Assembly (NCBI GenBank): GCA_011390035.1
Contig: JAABTE010000171.1
Coordinates: 1-5,906, forward strand
Source: Desulfobacteraceae bacterium
Lineage (GTDB): Bacteria; Desulfobacterota; Desulfobacteria; Desulfobacterales; JAABSP01
Reading direction: 5' to 3'
Length of the DNA stretch: 5,906 nt
Position 1 is the first letter of the stretch. Every line of letters begins with the position of its first letter. A program made the translations under genes and the position numbers. Positions 1 through 5,667 of this stretch are shown piece after piece. The notes beneath the pieces were generated by a model. That model was given only the letters and a program-made list of their open reading frames with translations. It was not told the DNA's origin and did no database searches.

Positions 1-64
1 GGCCCAGCCAGGCCACGGCCGCCACTGCGAAGATGATGAACAGCAGTCGATTGTTGTTATTCAT
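1..64 (-). CDS. 5' end of a gene for a membrane-anchored or exported protein (partial)
   Basis: Reading the minus strand from the ATG at 64 gives 21 codons before the window ends: MNNNNRLLFIIFAVAAVAWL, then G. This is a short polar start, one Arg, then an unbroken hydrophobic stretch of about 14 residues, as in a signal peptide or N-terminal membrane anchor. No other in-frame start codon lies just upstream. A weak Shine-Dalgarno GAGAAA sits 8 bp before the ATG (73-78). A poor promoter match is visible upstream (TTGAAA at 102-107, 17 bp, TACATC at 79-84), so the gene may instead be read through from the DUF2442 gene, whose stop lies 56 bp away. The rest of the protein is outside the window, so its function cannot be told. 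Confidence 0.6.
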   Translation of the reverse strand, partial: MNNNNRLLFIIFAVAAVAWLG

Positions 65-120
65 TCGGCGCGTTTCTCGATGTAGGGTTCTCCGGTCAAT
101 ATTTCAATTTGGACTTGTAT

Positions 121-444
121 TTATTCAGCACTGGGGCGCCGCGCATGCCCGCTTCGTGATTCCAGCCATTTTTTTAAACTGGACTGACTCTCCCCGGAAG
201 AGCGGCCGGCGAGGAGTCCTTCCACACTGATATCCTCATCGATGGATTCCCAATGAATGCCGCGCCCCTTTCCGATCAAGCGCCAGGCATTTCTCTCCTG
301 GGGCGAGGCGTGCAGCAGTCTCGGATACCAGGCAATCGGGACGGAGACCGCACGGCCATCATCGAGTTCCACCACCAGAGTGTCATCCGTGACGCTCACA
401 TCATTGGCATTGGGAACTTCCATCTCAATCGCCAAAGTAGCCAT
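121..444 (-). CDS. DUF2442 domain-containing protein
   Basis: This 107-residue protein has the features I recognise as DUF2442. A DDGRAVSVPIAWYPRL segment (28-43) is followed by an ER..W.LIG.G.GIHW block (50-65) and then an IDEDISVEGLLAG block (68-80). The last 25 residues are polar and basic. Length is normal for the family. The ATG at 444 is supported by GGAGG 6 bp upstream (451-455); Met8 would be a poorer start. DUF2442 proteins have no firmly known activity. They are often next to a DUF4160 gene, and such pairs have been suggested to be toxin-antitoxin-like. No DUF4160 gene is present here: only 164 bp separate this start from the kinase gene upstream. The gene has its own extended -10 promoter at 522-530. 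No terminator follows it, so it may be co-transcribed with the gene cut off at the left edge. The family call is solid; the function is unknown. Confidence 0.85.
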   Translation of the reverse strand: MATLAIEMEVPNANDVSVTDDTLVVELDDGRAVSVPIAWYPRLLHASPQERNAWRLIGKGRGIHWESIDEDISVEGLLAGRSSGESQSSLKKWLESRSGHARRPSAE

Positions 445-521
445 TCCAATCCTCCAAAAAATACCCCGCCGCCCAACCTTAAAATACCCTCCGCCGCCAA
501 TTCTCCCCCATCGCCCGAGGG

Positions 522-530
522 ATTATAACA
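522..530 (-). promoter_or_regulatory. Extended -10 promoter of the DUF2442 gene
   Basis: On the minus strand the sequence reads TATGTTATAAT, a full match to an extended -10 element (TATGnTATAAT), with TATAAT at 522-527 and TG just upstream. I see no good -35 box, which extended -10 promoters can do without. The expected start of transcription is near 515, leaving about 70 bp of leader before the ATG at 444. The element lies inside the 15-bp near-palindrome GATTATGTTATAATC (521-535), which has a close relative in the kaiC-like promoter. Confidence 0.6.
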
Positions 531-553
531 TAATCGCCAATGGATCGTTGACC

Positions 554-584
554 AAAAAAGAAAGTTTTCGACATGAAACATGCC
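554..584 (-). terminator. Possible weak terminator after the histidine kinase gene
   Basis: About 25 bp past the kinase stop codon, the minus strand reads GGCATGTTTCATGTC (570-584). This can fold into a 6-bp stem with one G-U pair and a TTT loop. A run of six T (554-559) follows, but only after a gap of 10 bases. The stem is short and AU-containing and the T-run is not adjacent, so termination would be weak. It is the only candidate between the operon and the DUF2442 promoter. Confidence 0.3.
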
Positions 585-608
585 AAACGCAGATGCATGT
601 GGACGGAT

Positions 609-2117
609 TTACTCTGACGGGGGGCGGCTCATGAAGTCGTCATCCGGATAGGCCGCGGATTCCGGCCACTCGGCGATCAGCTCGGCGCCCTGGCCGGGGG
701 AGGAGCGGAGGGTGAAAACCCCGCCGGAAAGATAGACCCGCTCGCGCATGCTGGACAGGCCCACGCCGGTGCGGTCAGAATTATCCTCCCCGGCGCTTTC
801 CGGGTCGAAGCCGACGCCGTCGTCCGAGATGATCATGCGGATGCCGCCGTCGGCATCCTCTAAGACAATGCGCACCATGCCGGCGCCGCCGTGTTTGGCG
901 GCGTTGCTCAATGCCTCCTGGGCGACGCGGTAAATGACGATCTTCAGGTTGTCCGGGATATCCGACTCGGGCAGGTCCAGCCGGGTTTCCACGCGGATGC
1001 CGGGGAAGGCGTCTTTGAGGTCGGCGGCCCTGTTTTCAAGGGTCTTGACGATGCCGAGATGGTCGATGCTCCGGGGCCACAGGTCGGCCATGATGCGGCG
1101 GACCTCGTCGATGTTGTTTTTCAGCCCGGAGGCGATGCTCTCCAGGGAGGGGGCGGACTCCTCGTTGCCCCGCTTGATGGCGGCGGCCCGGATCTCCACG
1201 GTCATCTTGGTGGCCGTCAGGCTCTGGGCCACGGTGTCGTGCAGGTCCATGGCGATCAGCTTGCGCTCGCTCTCCTGGGCGCTGAGCAGCTTGCCCGAGA
1301 GGCGGCGAAGCTCCTGGTGCATCCGCCGGCGCTCGCTGATGTCATAGGCGGTCATCATGGCGGCGGGCCGGTCGAAATAGACGATGGGCATGGCGTGCAG
1401 CGACACCCAGCAGGGCTCGCCGGGCAGGCGCAGGGTCACCTCCAGGCTCTTCTCCCGGCAATGGCCGCCGTTTTCCCCGTTTTCCCCGTTTTCGCAATTG
1501 CCGCTGTTTTCGCAATTGCCGCCATTGCCGGAGCTTTCGCTGTCTCCGCAATCCGCGGCTGCGGCCGCGGCCACATACGCGTCGATGCGGCCATGATCCT
1601 TTTTCTCATAAAGGGTAAGGTGCGACCGGCCGGACAGGCCCTCCAGGGGCAGGCCCGCCTTTTGCAGCAGCACGGGGTTGGCATAGACAATGCGGCCCTC
1701 CTGAAGGATATAGACGCAGGCGGCGCTTCTTTCGGCGATGTGATGATACCGCTCCTCCAGCTCCACGGAATACCGGCGCCCTCGCAGCAAAACCTCCACC
1801 CGGGCCTGCAGCTCGGCCTTGTCGATGGGCGTGTAGATCAGATCGTCGATGCCCTTCCACATCTGGCGGGTGAGGATGCTGATATTCCTTCGGGAGGCCA
1901 CGAACAGAAAGGGCAGAAAGACCGGATGCTCCACCTTCTTTCGCCGCAGCGCCTGTTCCCAGTTGCGCTCCAGGGCCTGGCCATCCAGGATGCCAAGGTC
2001 AAAGCGATCCGACAGGGATCGATCCTCGCCGGCGACCACTTCGTATCGGCCGCCCAGCCAGTCCGCCAGAAGGTTGCGATTGGCGTGGTTTTCCAGCAAC
2101 AGCAGGATTTTGTTCAA
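609..2117 (-). CDS. Hybrid sensor histidine kinase: degenerate receiver, PAS, HisKA_3, HATPase
   Basis: This 502-residue cytoplasmic kinase has no membrane segment. Residues 1-115 are receiver-like, with Asp45 at the acceptor position. The first acidic pair is Glu9-Asn10, and the usual Lys before Pro97 is Thr96, so this is probably a pseudoreceiver. Residues 122-265 form a PAS domain ending in the linker AYDISERRRM. It is interrupted by a 9-bp-unit repeat encoding residues 197-220. Residues 279-345 are a HisKA_3 dimerisation domain with phospho-acceptor His293 in ERKLIAMDLHDTVAQSL. Residues 389-485 are the ATPase, with N box EALSNAAKHG (Asn405), G1 DDGVGFD and G2 GVGLSSMRERV. This is the NarX/DegS class, which normally phosphorylates LuxR-type DNA-binding regulators; none is in the window. 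The start is TTG at 2117: no ATG or GTG is available in the open frame upstream, and the TTG overlaps the stop of the receiver gene in TTGA, implying translational coupling. It is the last gene of the kaiC-like operon. Confidence 0.9.
   Translation of the reverse strand: MNKILLLLENHANRNLLADWLGGRYEVVAGEDRSLSDRFDLGILDGQALERNWEQALRRKKVEHPVFLPFLFVASRRNISILTRQMWKGIDDLIYTPIDKAELQARVEVLLRGRRYSVELEERYHHIAERSAACVYILQEGRIVYANPVLLQKAGLPLEGLSGRSHLTLYEKKDHGRIDAYVAAAAAADCGDSESSGNGGNCENSGNCENGENGENGGHCREKSLEVTLRLPGEPCWVSLHAMPIVYFDRPAAMMTAYDISERRRMHQELRRLSGKLLSAQESERKLIAMDLHDTVAQSLTATKMTVEIRAAAIKRGNEESAPSLESIASGLKNNIDEVRRIMADLWPRSIDHLGIVKTLENRAADLKDAFPGIRVETRLDLPESDIPDNLKIVIYRVAQEALSNAAKHGGAGMVRIVLEDADGGIRMIISDDGVGFDPESAGEDNSDRTGVGLSSMRERVYLSGGVFTLRSSPGQGAELIAEWPESAAYPDDDFMSRPPSE
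1458..1529 (-). repeat. In-frame 9-bp tandem repeat within the PAS domain of the kinase
   Basis: Eight consecutive 9-bp units encode eight triplets of the form Gly/Glu - Asn/His - Gly/Cys/Ser, residues 197-220 of the kinase: GNG, GNC, ENS, GNC, ENG, ENG, ENG, GHC. At DNA level, GAAAACGGG occurs twice in a row and then once as GAAAACGGC, and an 18-bp unit GGCAATTGCGAAAAC(A/G)(G)(C/G) occurs twice. Repeat number can change without breaking the frame. The insert adds Cys202, Cys208 and Cys220, with Cys190 just before it, in what should be a surface loop of the PAS fold. Confidence 0.85.
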
Positions 2118-2530
2118 TTTAAATCCGTTTTCAGCAACAGTTTAAGGATGTTGATCAGATCGCCGGAGACAAGCGGCTTAATCATCACCCTCATGGCCCC
2201 GTGGTCAATGCTTTGGCGCTGGAGCGTATCCGTCTGCCGGGGGGAGAGCAGCAGAAACGGAACGCCGATGTCGCGCAGCAGCCGGCAGCGTTCCCATATC
2301 AAGGAGTCGAAGCCGGAAAGATCCACAAGGGCCAGGTTGATGCCGCCATCGGCGGCTTCGGCGATGGCCGCGTCCAGGGCGGTAAGATCCGGCGCCGGCC
2401 GCGTGAGGAAGCCGGCGTTTCCCAGAAACCTCTCCAGCAGTTGAAGGTTCCGCAAATTCCGGTCCACCAGCAGAATGAGCGGCCCCGCTTCTTTCACTTC
2501 CGCTTCTTCCACTTCCGCTTTTATGCCCAT
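2114..2530 (-). CDS. Stand-alone receiver-domain protein (CheY-like response regulator)
   Basis: This 138-residue protein is a single receiver domain with a charged N-terminal tail and no output domain. Residues 18-23 (LILLVD) form strand 1 with Asp23, but the second acidic position is Arg24. LALVD at 66-70 gives the acceptor Asp70. LLLS at 93-96 gives Ser96 for the switch Thr/Ser, and MIKP at 116-119 keeps Lys118. Acceptor, switch and Lys are thus present, and loss of one Mg-binding acid may weaken but need not abolish phosphorylation. The tail (residues 5-14) is two copies of A-E-V-x-E encoded by a 15-bp direct repeat. The ATG at 2530 lies 9 bp after the kaiC-like stop and has only a weak Shine-Dalgarno (AAAGAAAA), so coupling to the upstream gene is likely. 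The stop overlaps the kinase start by 4 bp. The obvious phosphate donor is the adjacent kinase; possible targets are the kinase or the KaiC-like protein. Confidence 0.82.
   Translation of the reverse strand: MGIKAEVEEAEVKEAGPLILLVDRNLRNLQLLERFLGNAGFLTRPAPDLTALDAAIAEAADGGINLALVDLSGFDSLIWERCRLLRDIGVPFLLLSPRQTDTLQRQSIDHGAMRVMIKPLVSGDLINILKLLLKTDLN
2489..2518 (-). repeat. Two 15-bp direct repeats in the receiver gene's N-terminal tail
   Basis: The minus strand carries GCGGAAGTGGAAGAA followed directly by GCGGAAGTGAAAGAA, identical at 14 of 15 positions, with a further GCG starting a third copy. They encode AEVEE and AEVKE (residues 5-14) before the receiver fold begins. The tail looks like a recent slippage product and is not part of the conserved domain. 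Confidence 0.75.
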
Positions 2531-2539
2531 GGATTTTCT

Positions 2540-3991
2540 TTATGGAATCATTTCATGCCGGGACCTTAAAAAGCGGGTCACGGGTGGGCCGATCTCCAGT
2601 CCCGATCGGGTGACGCTGAATTTGCGAATCAGGCGGTCCATTTCCGACAGGCGCTTCTTTATGATCCAGAGTGCCCGCCCCATCTCCAAGTGGCCCTCCC
2701 CGTTCCGCTCCTCTATGTATCGCAGGAGCATGATGGTGTCCGACAGATAGCTGAGCCGGCCCTCCGTGGCGTAGGAAGCGCCGGTGAGCCGGTTGGTTTC
2801 GTCCACGATTATCACGGTGACGCCCATGTTGCTCAGGTACTTTGTCAGGGCATGTATGCGGATGATGTAATCGCCGCCCCGGATGGAGATGCGATAGCCG
2901 GAAATGGAATCGAGCACCACCATGCGGGCGCCGCTTTCTTCCACCTGCCGCCGGACATTCATGGCGAATTCGTCGGGGGTGAGAATCAGCGGCTCGACCT
3001 TCTCGATGCGCAGCAGATCCTGTTCCATCAGGCGCCGGACCGGAATGGACGTGCCCTCGCACCGGGCCAGAATCAGGCTCAACTCCTCGTCAAAGGAGTA
3101 AACCACCGCCAGCTCGCCCCGCTCCGCCGAGGCGGTGGCGAACTGATAGACCATGGTACTCTTGCCCACGCCGGACGGGCCGCTGATGGTGGTGACCGTG
3201 CCCCGCTCGATGCCGCCGGCGATCATGGCGTCCAGGCTGTCAACGCCGGAAGAGAGCCGGTCCAGCGAGAAATTCCGCCGGTGCTCATCCGGCACCAGCC
3301 GGGCATAGACCTCCATGCCGCGGCCCGTCATCTTCAGGGTGTGTTTGCCGGGCCGGAAGTCGGACCCCCGCAGCTTGGTGACGCAAAGGGTCCGTCGGTC
3401 ATTTAATGCCTTCAGCTCGATGATCCCGTCGCCCAAGTATTGCAGATCCTCGTCCGGCGCCTCCGAGCTGGCCTCGGAGGTGTACAGCACAGTGGAGGCC
3501 GATTCGGACAGGAACCGCAGAAAGGAGAGAACCTGCCGGCGATACTGCGCCGGGTCCGAGGCCAGATACCGCATCTGGGTGATGGTGTCGATGACCACCC
3601 GCCGGGGTTGGAGGCGCTCCACCGCGGAGACGATCTGCCCGGTGATGGGGCCGCGCTCCACCTCCGCGGGGGAAAAGATGTCGTAGGTCTCCACCTCCGT
3701 GAAGAAGGTGGACGCCGGGCCCAGGTGGAGAAACTCGATTCCCGAAACGTTGATGCCCATGGCCGCCGCGTTGTCTCGAAGCTGATCCTCGGTTTCGGAA
3801 AGGGAGATGAACATGGATTTTTCGCCATTGTCGGCCCCGGCCCGGAGAAACTGAAGGCAAAGTGTGGTCTTCCCGCTTCCCGGCCCTCCTTTCACCAGGT
3901 AGGCGCGCTCTGGTATGAATCCGCCTCCCAGTATCTGATCCAGGCCCTCCACTCCCGATGATAATCGGAGATCAGGGGATTTGCTCGTCAT
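2540..3991 (-). CDS. KaiC-like double-domain ATPase
   Basis: This 483-residue protein has two RecA-type domains, as in the circadian clock ATPase KaiC (519 residues in Synechococcus). Domain 1 (about 8-235) opens with LSSGVEGLDQILGGG and has Walker A GGPGSGKTT (35-43) and Walker B RRVVIDT (130-136). Domain 2 (about 241-475) repeats the pattern: LSSGVDSLDAMIAGG, Walker A GPSGVGKST (271-279), Walker B RMVVLDS (356-362). My hand alignment to cyanobacterial KaiC puts Thr409 at T426, Ser414 at S431 and Tyr415 at T432, so one of the two main autophosphorylation residues is changed. In domain 1 the Glu pair after Walker A reads Ser65-Glu66; domain 2 has Asp301-Glu302. The cyanobacterial C-terminal KaiA-binding tail is missing, and no kaiA or kaiB is nearby. 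GGAGG lies 4 bp before the ATG. It is first in an operon with a receiver and a histidine kinase, which suggests signalling. KaiC-like proteins are diverse, so a clock role is not implied. Confidence 0.88.
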   Translation of the reverse strand: MTSKSPDLRLSSGVEGLDQILGGGFIPERAYLVKGGPGSGKTTLCLQFLRAGADNGEKSMFISLSETEDQLRDNAAAMGINVSGIEFLHLGPASTFFTEVETYDIFSPAEVERGPITGQIVSAVERLQPRRVVIDTITQMRYLASDPAQYRRQVLSFLRFLSESASTVLYTSEASSEAPDEDLQYLGDGIIELKALNDRRTLCVTKLRGSDFRPGKHTLKMTGRGMEVYARLVPDEHRRNFSLDRLSSGVDSLDAMIAGGIERGTVTTISGPSGVGKSTMVYQFATASAERGELAVVYSFDEELSLILARCEGTSIPVRRLMEQDLLRIEKVEPLILTPDEFAMNVRRQVEESGARMVVLDSISGYRISIRGGDYIIRIHALTKYLSNMGVTVIIVDETNRLTGASYATEGRLSYLSDTIMLLRYIEERNGEGHLEMGRALWIIKKRLSEMDRLIRKFSVTRSGLEIGPPVTRFLRSRHEMIP

Positions 3992-4018
3992 TTCGCCTCC
4001 GTGTGTATCGTATTCAAC

Positions 4019-4038
4019 TGAGCCTCAACTGAGCCTCA
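4019..4038 (-). promoter_or_regulatory. Candidate operator: two 9-bp palindromes one helical turn apart
   Basis: The palindrome TGAGCCTCA occurs at 4019-4027 and again at 4030-4038, as part of an 11-bp direct repeat CAACTGAGCCT (4015-4036). The centres are 11 bp apart, so both would lie on the same face of the helix. They fall about 10 to 30 bp downstream of the predicted start of transcription of the kaiC-like operon, in the untranslated leader, where a bound protein could block RNA polymerase. I do not recognise the site as that of a named regulator. Confidence 0.5.
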
Positions 4039-4048
4039 ATAGTCTAAA

Positions 4049-4063
4049 GATTAAATTATAATC
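4049..4063. promoter_or_regulatory. Near-palindrome overlapping the kaiC-like -10 box
   Basis: The plus strand reads GATTAAATTATAATC, an inverted repeat GATTA-N5-TAATC. It contains TATAAT on both strands: minus at 4055-4060 and plus at 4057-4062. The site before the DUF2442 gene (521-535, minus strand) matches it at 13 of 15 positions. It could be a common operator or just the AT-rich core of two strong promoters. Confidence 0.35.
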
Positions 4064-4083
4064 GGAGGCGCTGAGAATCACAA
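4055..4083 (-). promoter_or_regulatory. Sigma70-type promoter of the kaiC-like operon
   Basis: On the minus strand, TTGTGA (4078-4083, 4 of 6 to TTGACA) is followed by a 17-bp spacer and TATAAT (4055-4060, 6 of 6). The expected transcription start is near 4048, giving a leader of about 57 bp before the kaiC-like ATG at 3991. The -35 box directly abuts the T-run of the preceding gene's terminator, so the two transcription units are packed with almost no spare DNA. Confidence 0.7.
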
Positions 4084-4084
4084 G

Positions 4085-4116
4085 AAAAAAACGCCCCGGC
4101 GCATCCCATGCGGGCG
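4085..4116 (-). terminator. Intrinsic terminator after the diadenylate cyclase gene
   Basis: Six bp past the stop codon, the minus strand forms an outer stem CGCCC/GGGCG (4112-4116 with 4092-4096) around an inner stem GCAT-GGG-ATGC (4101-4111), with a 4-base bulge on one side. Seven consecutive T follow directly (4085-4091). GC-rich stem plus adjacent T-run is the classic rho-independent form, separating this gene from the kaiC-like operon. Confidence 0.75.
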
Positions 4117-4121
4117 GACCG

Positions 4122-5642
4122 TCAGTTTATCGGGATGCTTCGGCCCCGGGGCCTTCGGCCCGTCAGCCCGTGGCCCCCGGCCATTGCCGCCATCTCCATG
4201 CCCTCCACCCAGTCGGCCAGGGCGGGGGGAAAGGGAACCCTGGCGGAGATCGGTTTCAAGTAGCACTGGGCGTTGAGTTCCACCCCCTCCTGGATGAGCG
4301 AGACCGGCCGGTCCGCTGAGACCACGATCACCACGATGTTCCCATGCTCGGCGGTAAAGCGCAGGGCCGAGTTGAAGCGCGCCCCCCGTGCCCGGTCCTC
4401 GCCGGCAAAGCGCCGGCCGTCCAGCAGGCAGGCAAAGCCGTGCAGCCGCAGGTCGGCCCCGATGTGGATGGCCCCGTCCAGGGTGGCCAGGCGGTGGGTC
4501 AGATCCAGCAGATTGGGATCGGCAAGCTTCAGGGGCGCGTCCAGGTACTGGCCGGAGATGTCTATGGGCGGGTCGTTCAGGTCGATGACCAGGGTGCAGC
4601 CGCGCTTGCGGTCCTCGGCGGTGTGAACGATGTCGAGCACGATCCGGAAAAGCTGGTGCTGAATCTCCGGCGGAAGGTCGGACTCCAGAAGAATCTCCTC
4701 CAGCTCCACCAGGTTGGCCCGGCGGGTGGAGGAATGGAACCGGCCGTCGAAAAAGGAACACACCAACTCATCATCCAGAAAGATAAAGCCGTGGCCCGAC
4801 CGGAAATCCGCCGAGATGGTGCCCCTGGGCCGCGCGCCGGCCACAATGCCGAGGATGCACCGGCCGTCCGAGGCCAGTGCGTTGTCCGAATCCTGCACCG
4901 CCTGGAGGAGCTTTCGCACATGCTTGAAGTTGTCCAGGTTGGGCCGCTCGAGCGGCGGGAACCTGGCCAGGAAATCAAGCCCCCCGATGTATCCGGGCTG
5001 TATGAAGGCCATCGCGCCCCTGGCCCAGGCCCCCTCCTCCAGCGTCCTGGAAACCCCCAGCACCGCGTCCAGAATCGGGTAAACGCGCATGTGGATGTCC
5101 ATGCCCAGGATGCGGTTGAGCCGGTCCACAATGTGGTCCCGCACAGCGTGTGTGGCGTACTCCTGAAGCACATATCCGGAGGTGCCCAGGTAGCAGGCGT
5201 TCTCCGAAACCATGTCGTGGGAAAGCAGCCAGCAGGCGTGCTCCAGCCACCGCTCGGTGGGGCCGGTGGAACACATGTCCGGGTGATGCTCGGTGAACCA
5301 CATCTGGTAGAAGACGGCCTCGGAGCGGCCGCCGAAGGAGATGAGGCCGGCCAAACCCAGGTTTTTTTCGGGAAAGGGGTGGCCATAGCCCCGCAGAAGC
5401 GCCGGGGCCGGGCCGTCGGCGCGCCAGGCGTGGGAATCGAGGTAGAGTTCCCTGAGCTTGGGCTCATGGCCCCGAAGCAGGCTCTGAGGGTCATAGACGC
5501 GCATGGGAGAGTCGGGGCCAATGGCGTATATGACGGCGGCCCGGCTGGGGCCGGAAAAGTGGGAAAGGCCGTCCCGGAGGCCCTCGTAGATGTGGAATGC
5601 GCAGAGTTTGCTGATCATTTTGCCTGGCGTTTTGTTGGGCAT
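4122..5642 (-). CDS. Diadenylate cyclase (DisA_N/DAC domain) protein with unnamed N-terminal region
   Basis: This 506-residue protein carries a DAC domain near its C-terminus (about 330-455). DAC domains join two ATP into cyclic di-AMP. The metal-binding DGA motif is intact (389-391, in ATLDGAIHIGADL). The second motif, normally GTRHRAA, reads GARFNSA (420-426): Arg422 is kept but His and the second Arg are Phe423 and Asn424. The strand VVIVVSADRPVSLIQEG (438-454) then follows as in the family. So the fold is clear, but activity is not assured. The first 300 residues have no membrane segment and no domain I can name; they include a Cys/His-containing stretch (118-150). DAC proteins are known with varied N-terminal sensor domains, so a ligand-sensing role is plausible. 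There is no DisA-type DNA-binding C-terminus; the last 50 residues look unstructured. The ATG at 5642 has AAGGAG 6 bp upstream (5649-5654). The gene is monocistronic, with its own promoter and terminator. Confidence 0.8.
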   Translation of the reverse strand: MPNKTPGKMISKLCAFHIYEGLRDGLSHFSGPSRAAVIYAIGPDSPMRVYDPQSLLRGHEPKLRELYLDSHAWRADGPAPALLRGYGHPFPEKNLGLAGLISFGGRSEAVFYQMWFTEHHPDMCSTGPTERWLEHACWLLSHDMVSENACYLGTSGYVLQEYATHAVRDHIVDRLNRILGMDIHMRVYPILDAVLGVSRTLEEGAWARGAMAFIQPGYIGGLDFLARFPPLERPNLDNFKHVRKLLQAVQDSDNALASDGRCILGIVAGARPRGTISADFRSGHGFIFLDDELVCSFFDGRFHSSTRRANLVELEEILLESDLPPEIQHQLFRIVLDIVHTAEDRKRGCTLVIDLNDPPIDISGQYLDAPLKLADPNLLDLTHRLATLDGAIHIGADLRLHGFACLLDGRRFAGEDRARGARFNSALRFTAEHGNIVVIVVSADRPVSLIQEGVELNAQCYLKPISARVPFPPALADWVEGMEMAAMAGGHGLTGRRPRGRSIPIN

Positions 5643-5667
5643 GGGGTTCTCCTTTTTTAAAGGGGTG

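Noticed and set aside
257..634. Plus-strand open frames over the DUF2442 gene and its promoter
   Set aside because: No family resemblance and no good ribosome binding site. They run antisense to a well-supported gene.
891..2444. Long plus-strand open frame of 517 codons opposite the kinase and receiver genes
   Set aside because: It is the antisense shadow of two genes with clear domains. The translation has no recognisable fold, and long antisense frames are common in GC-rich DNA.
3992..4121. Small kaiB-like gene or riboswitch before the kaiC-like gene
   Set aside because: The gap is only 130 bp and is fully used by terminator, promoter, repeats and ribosome binding site. No open frame or riboswitch-like fold is apparent.
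4344..5660. Plus-strand open frame of 438 codons opposite the cyclase gene
   Set aside because: Gly/Val/Gln/Pro-rich antisense translation with no motif. The minus strand encodes a recognisable DAC domain there.
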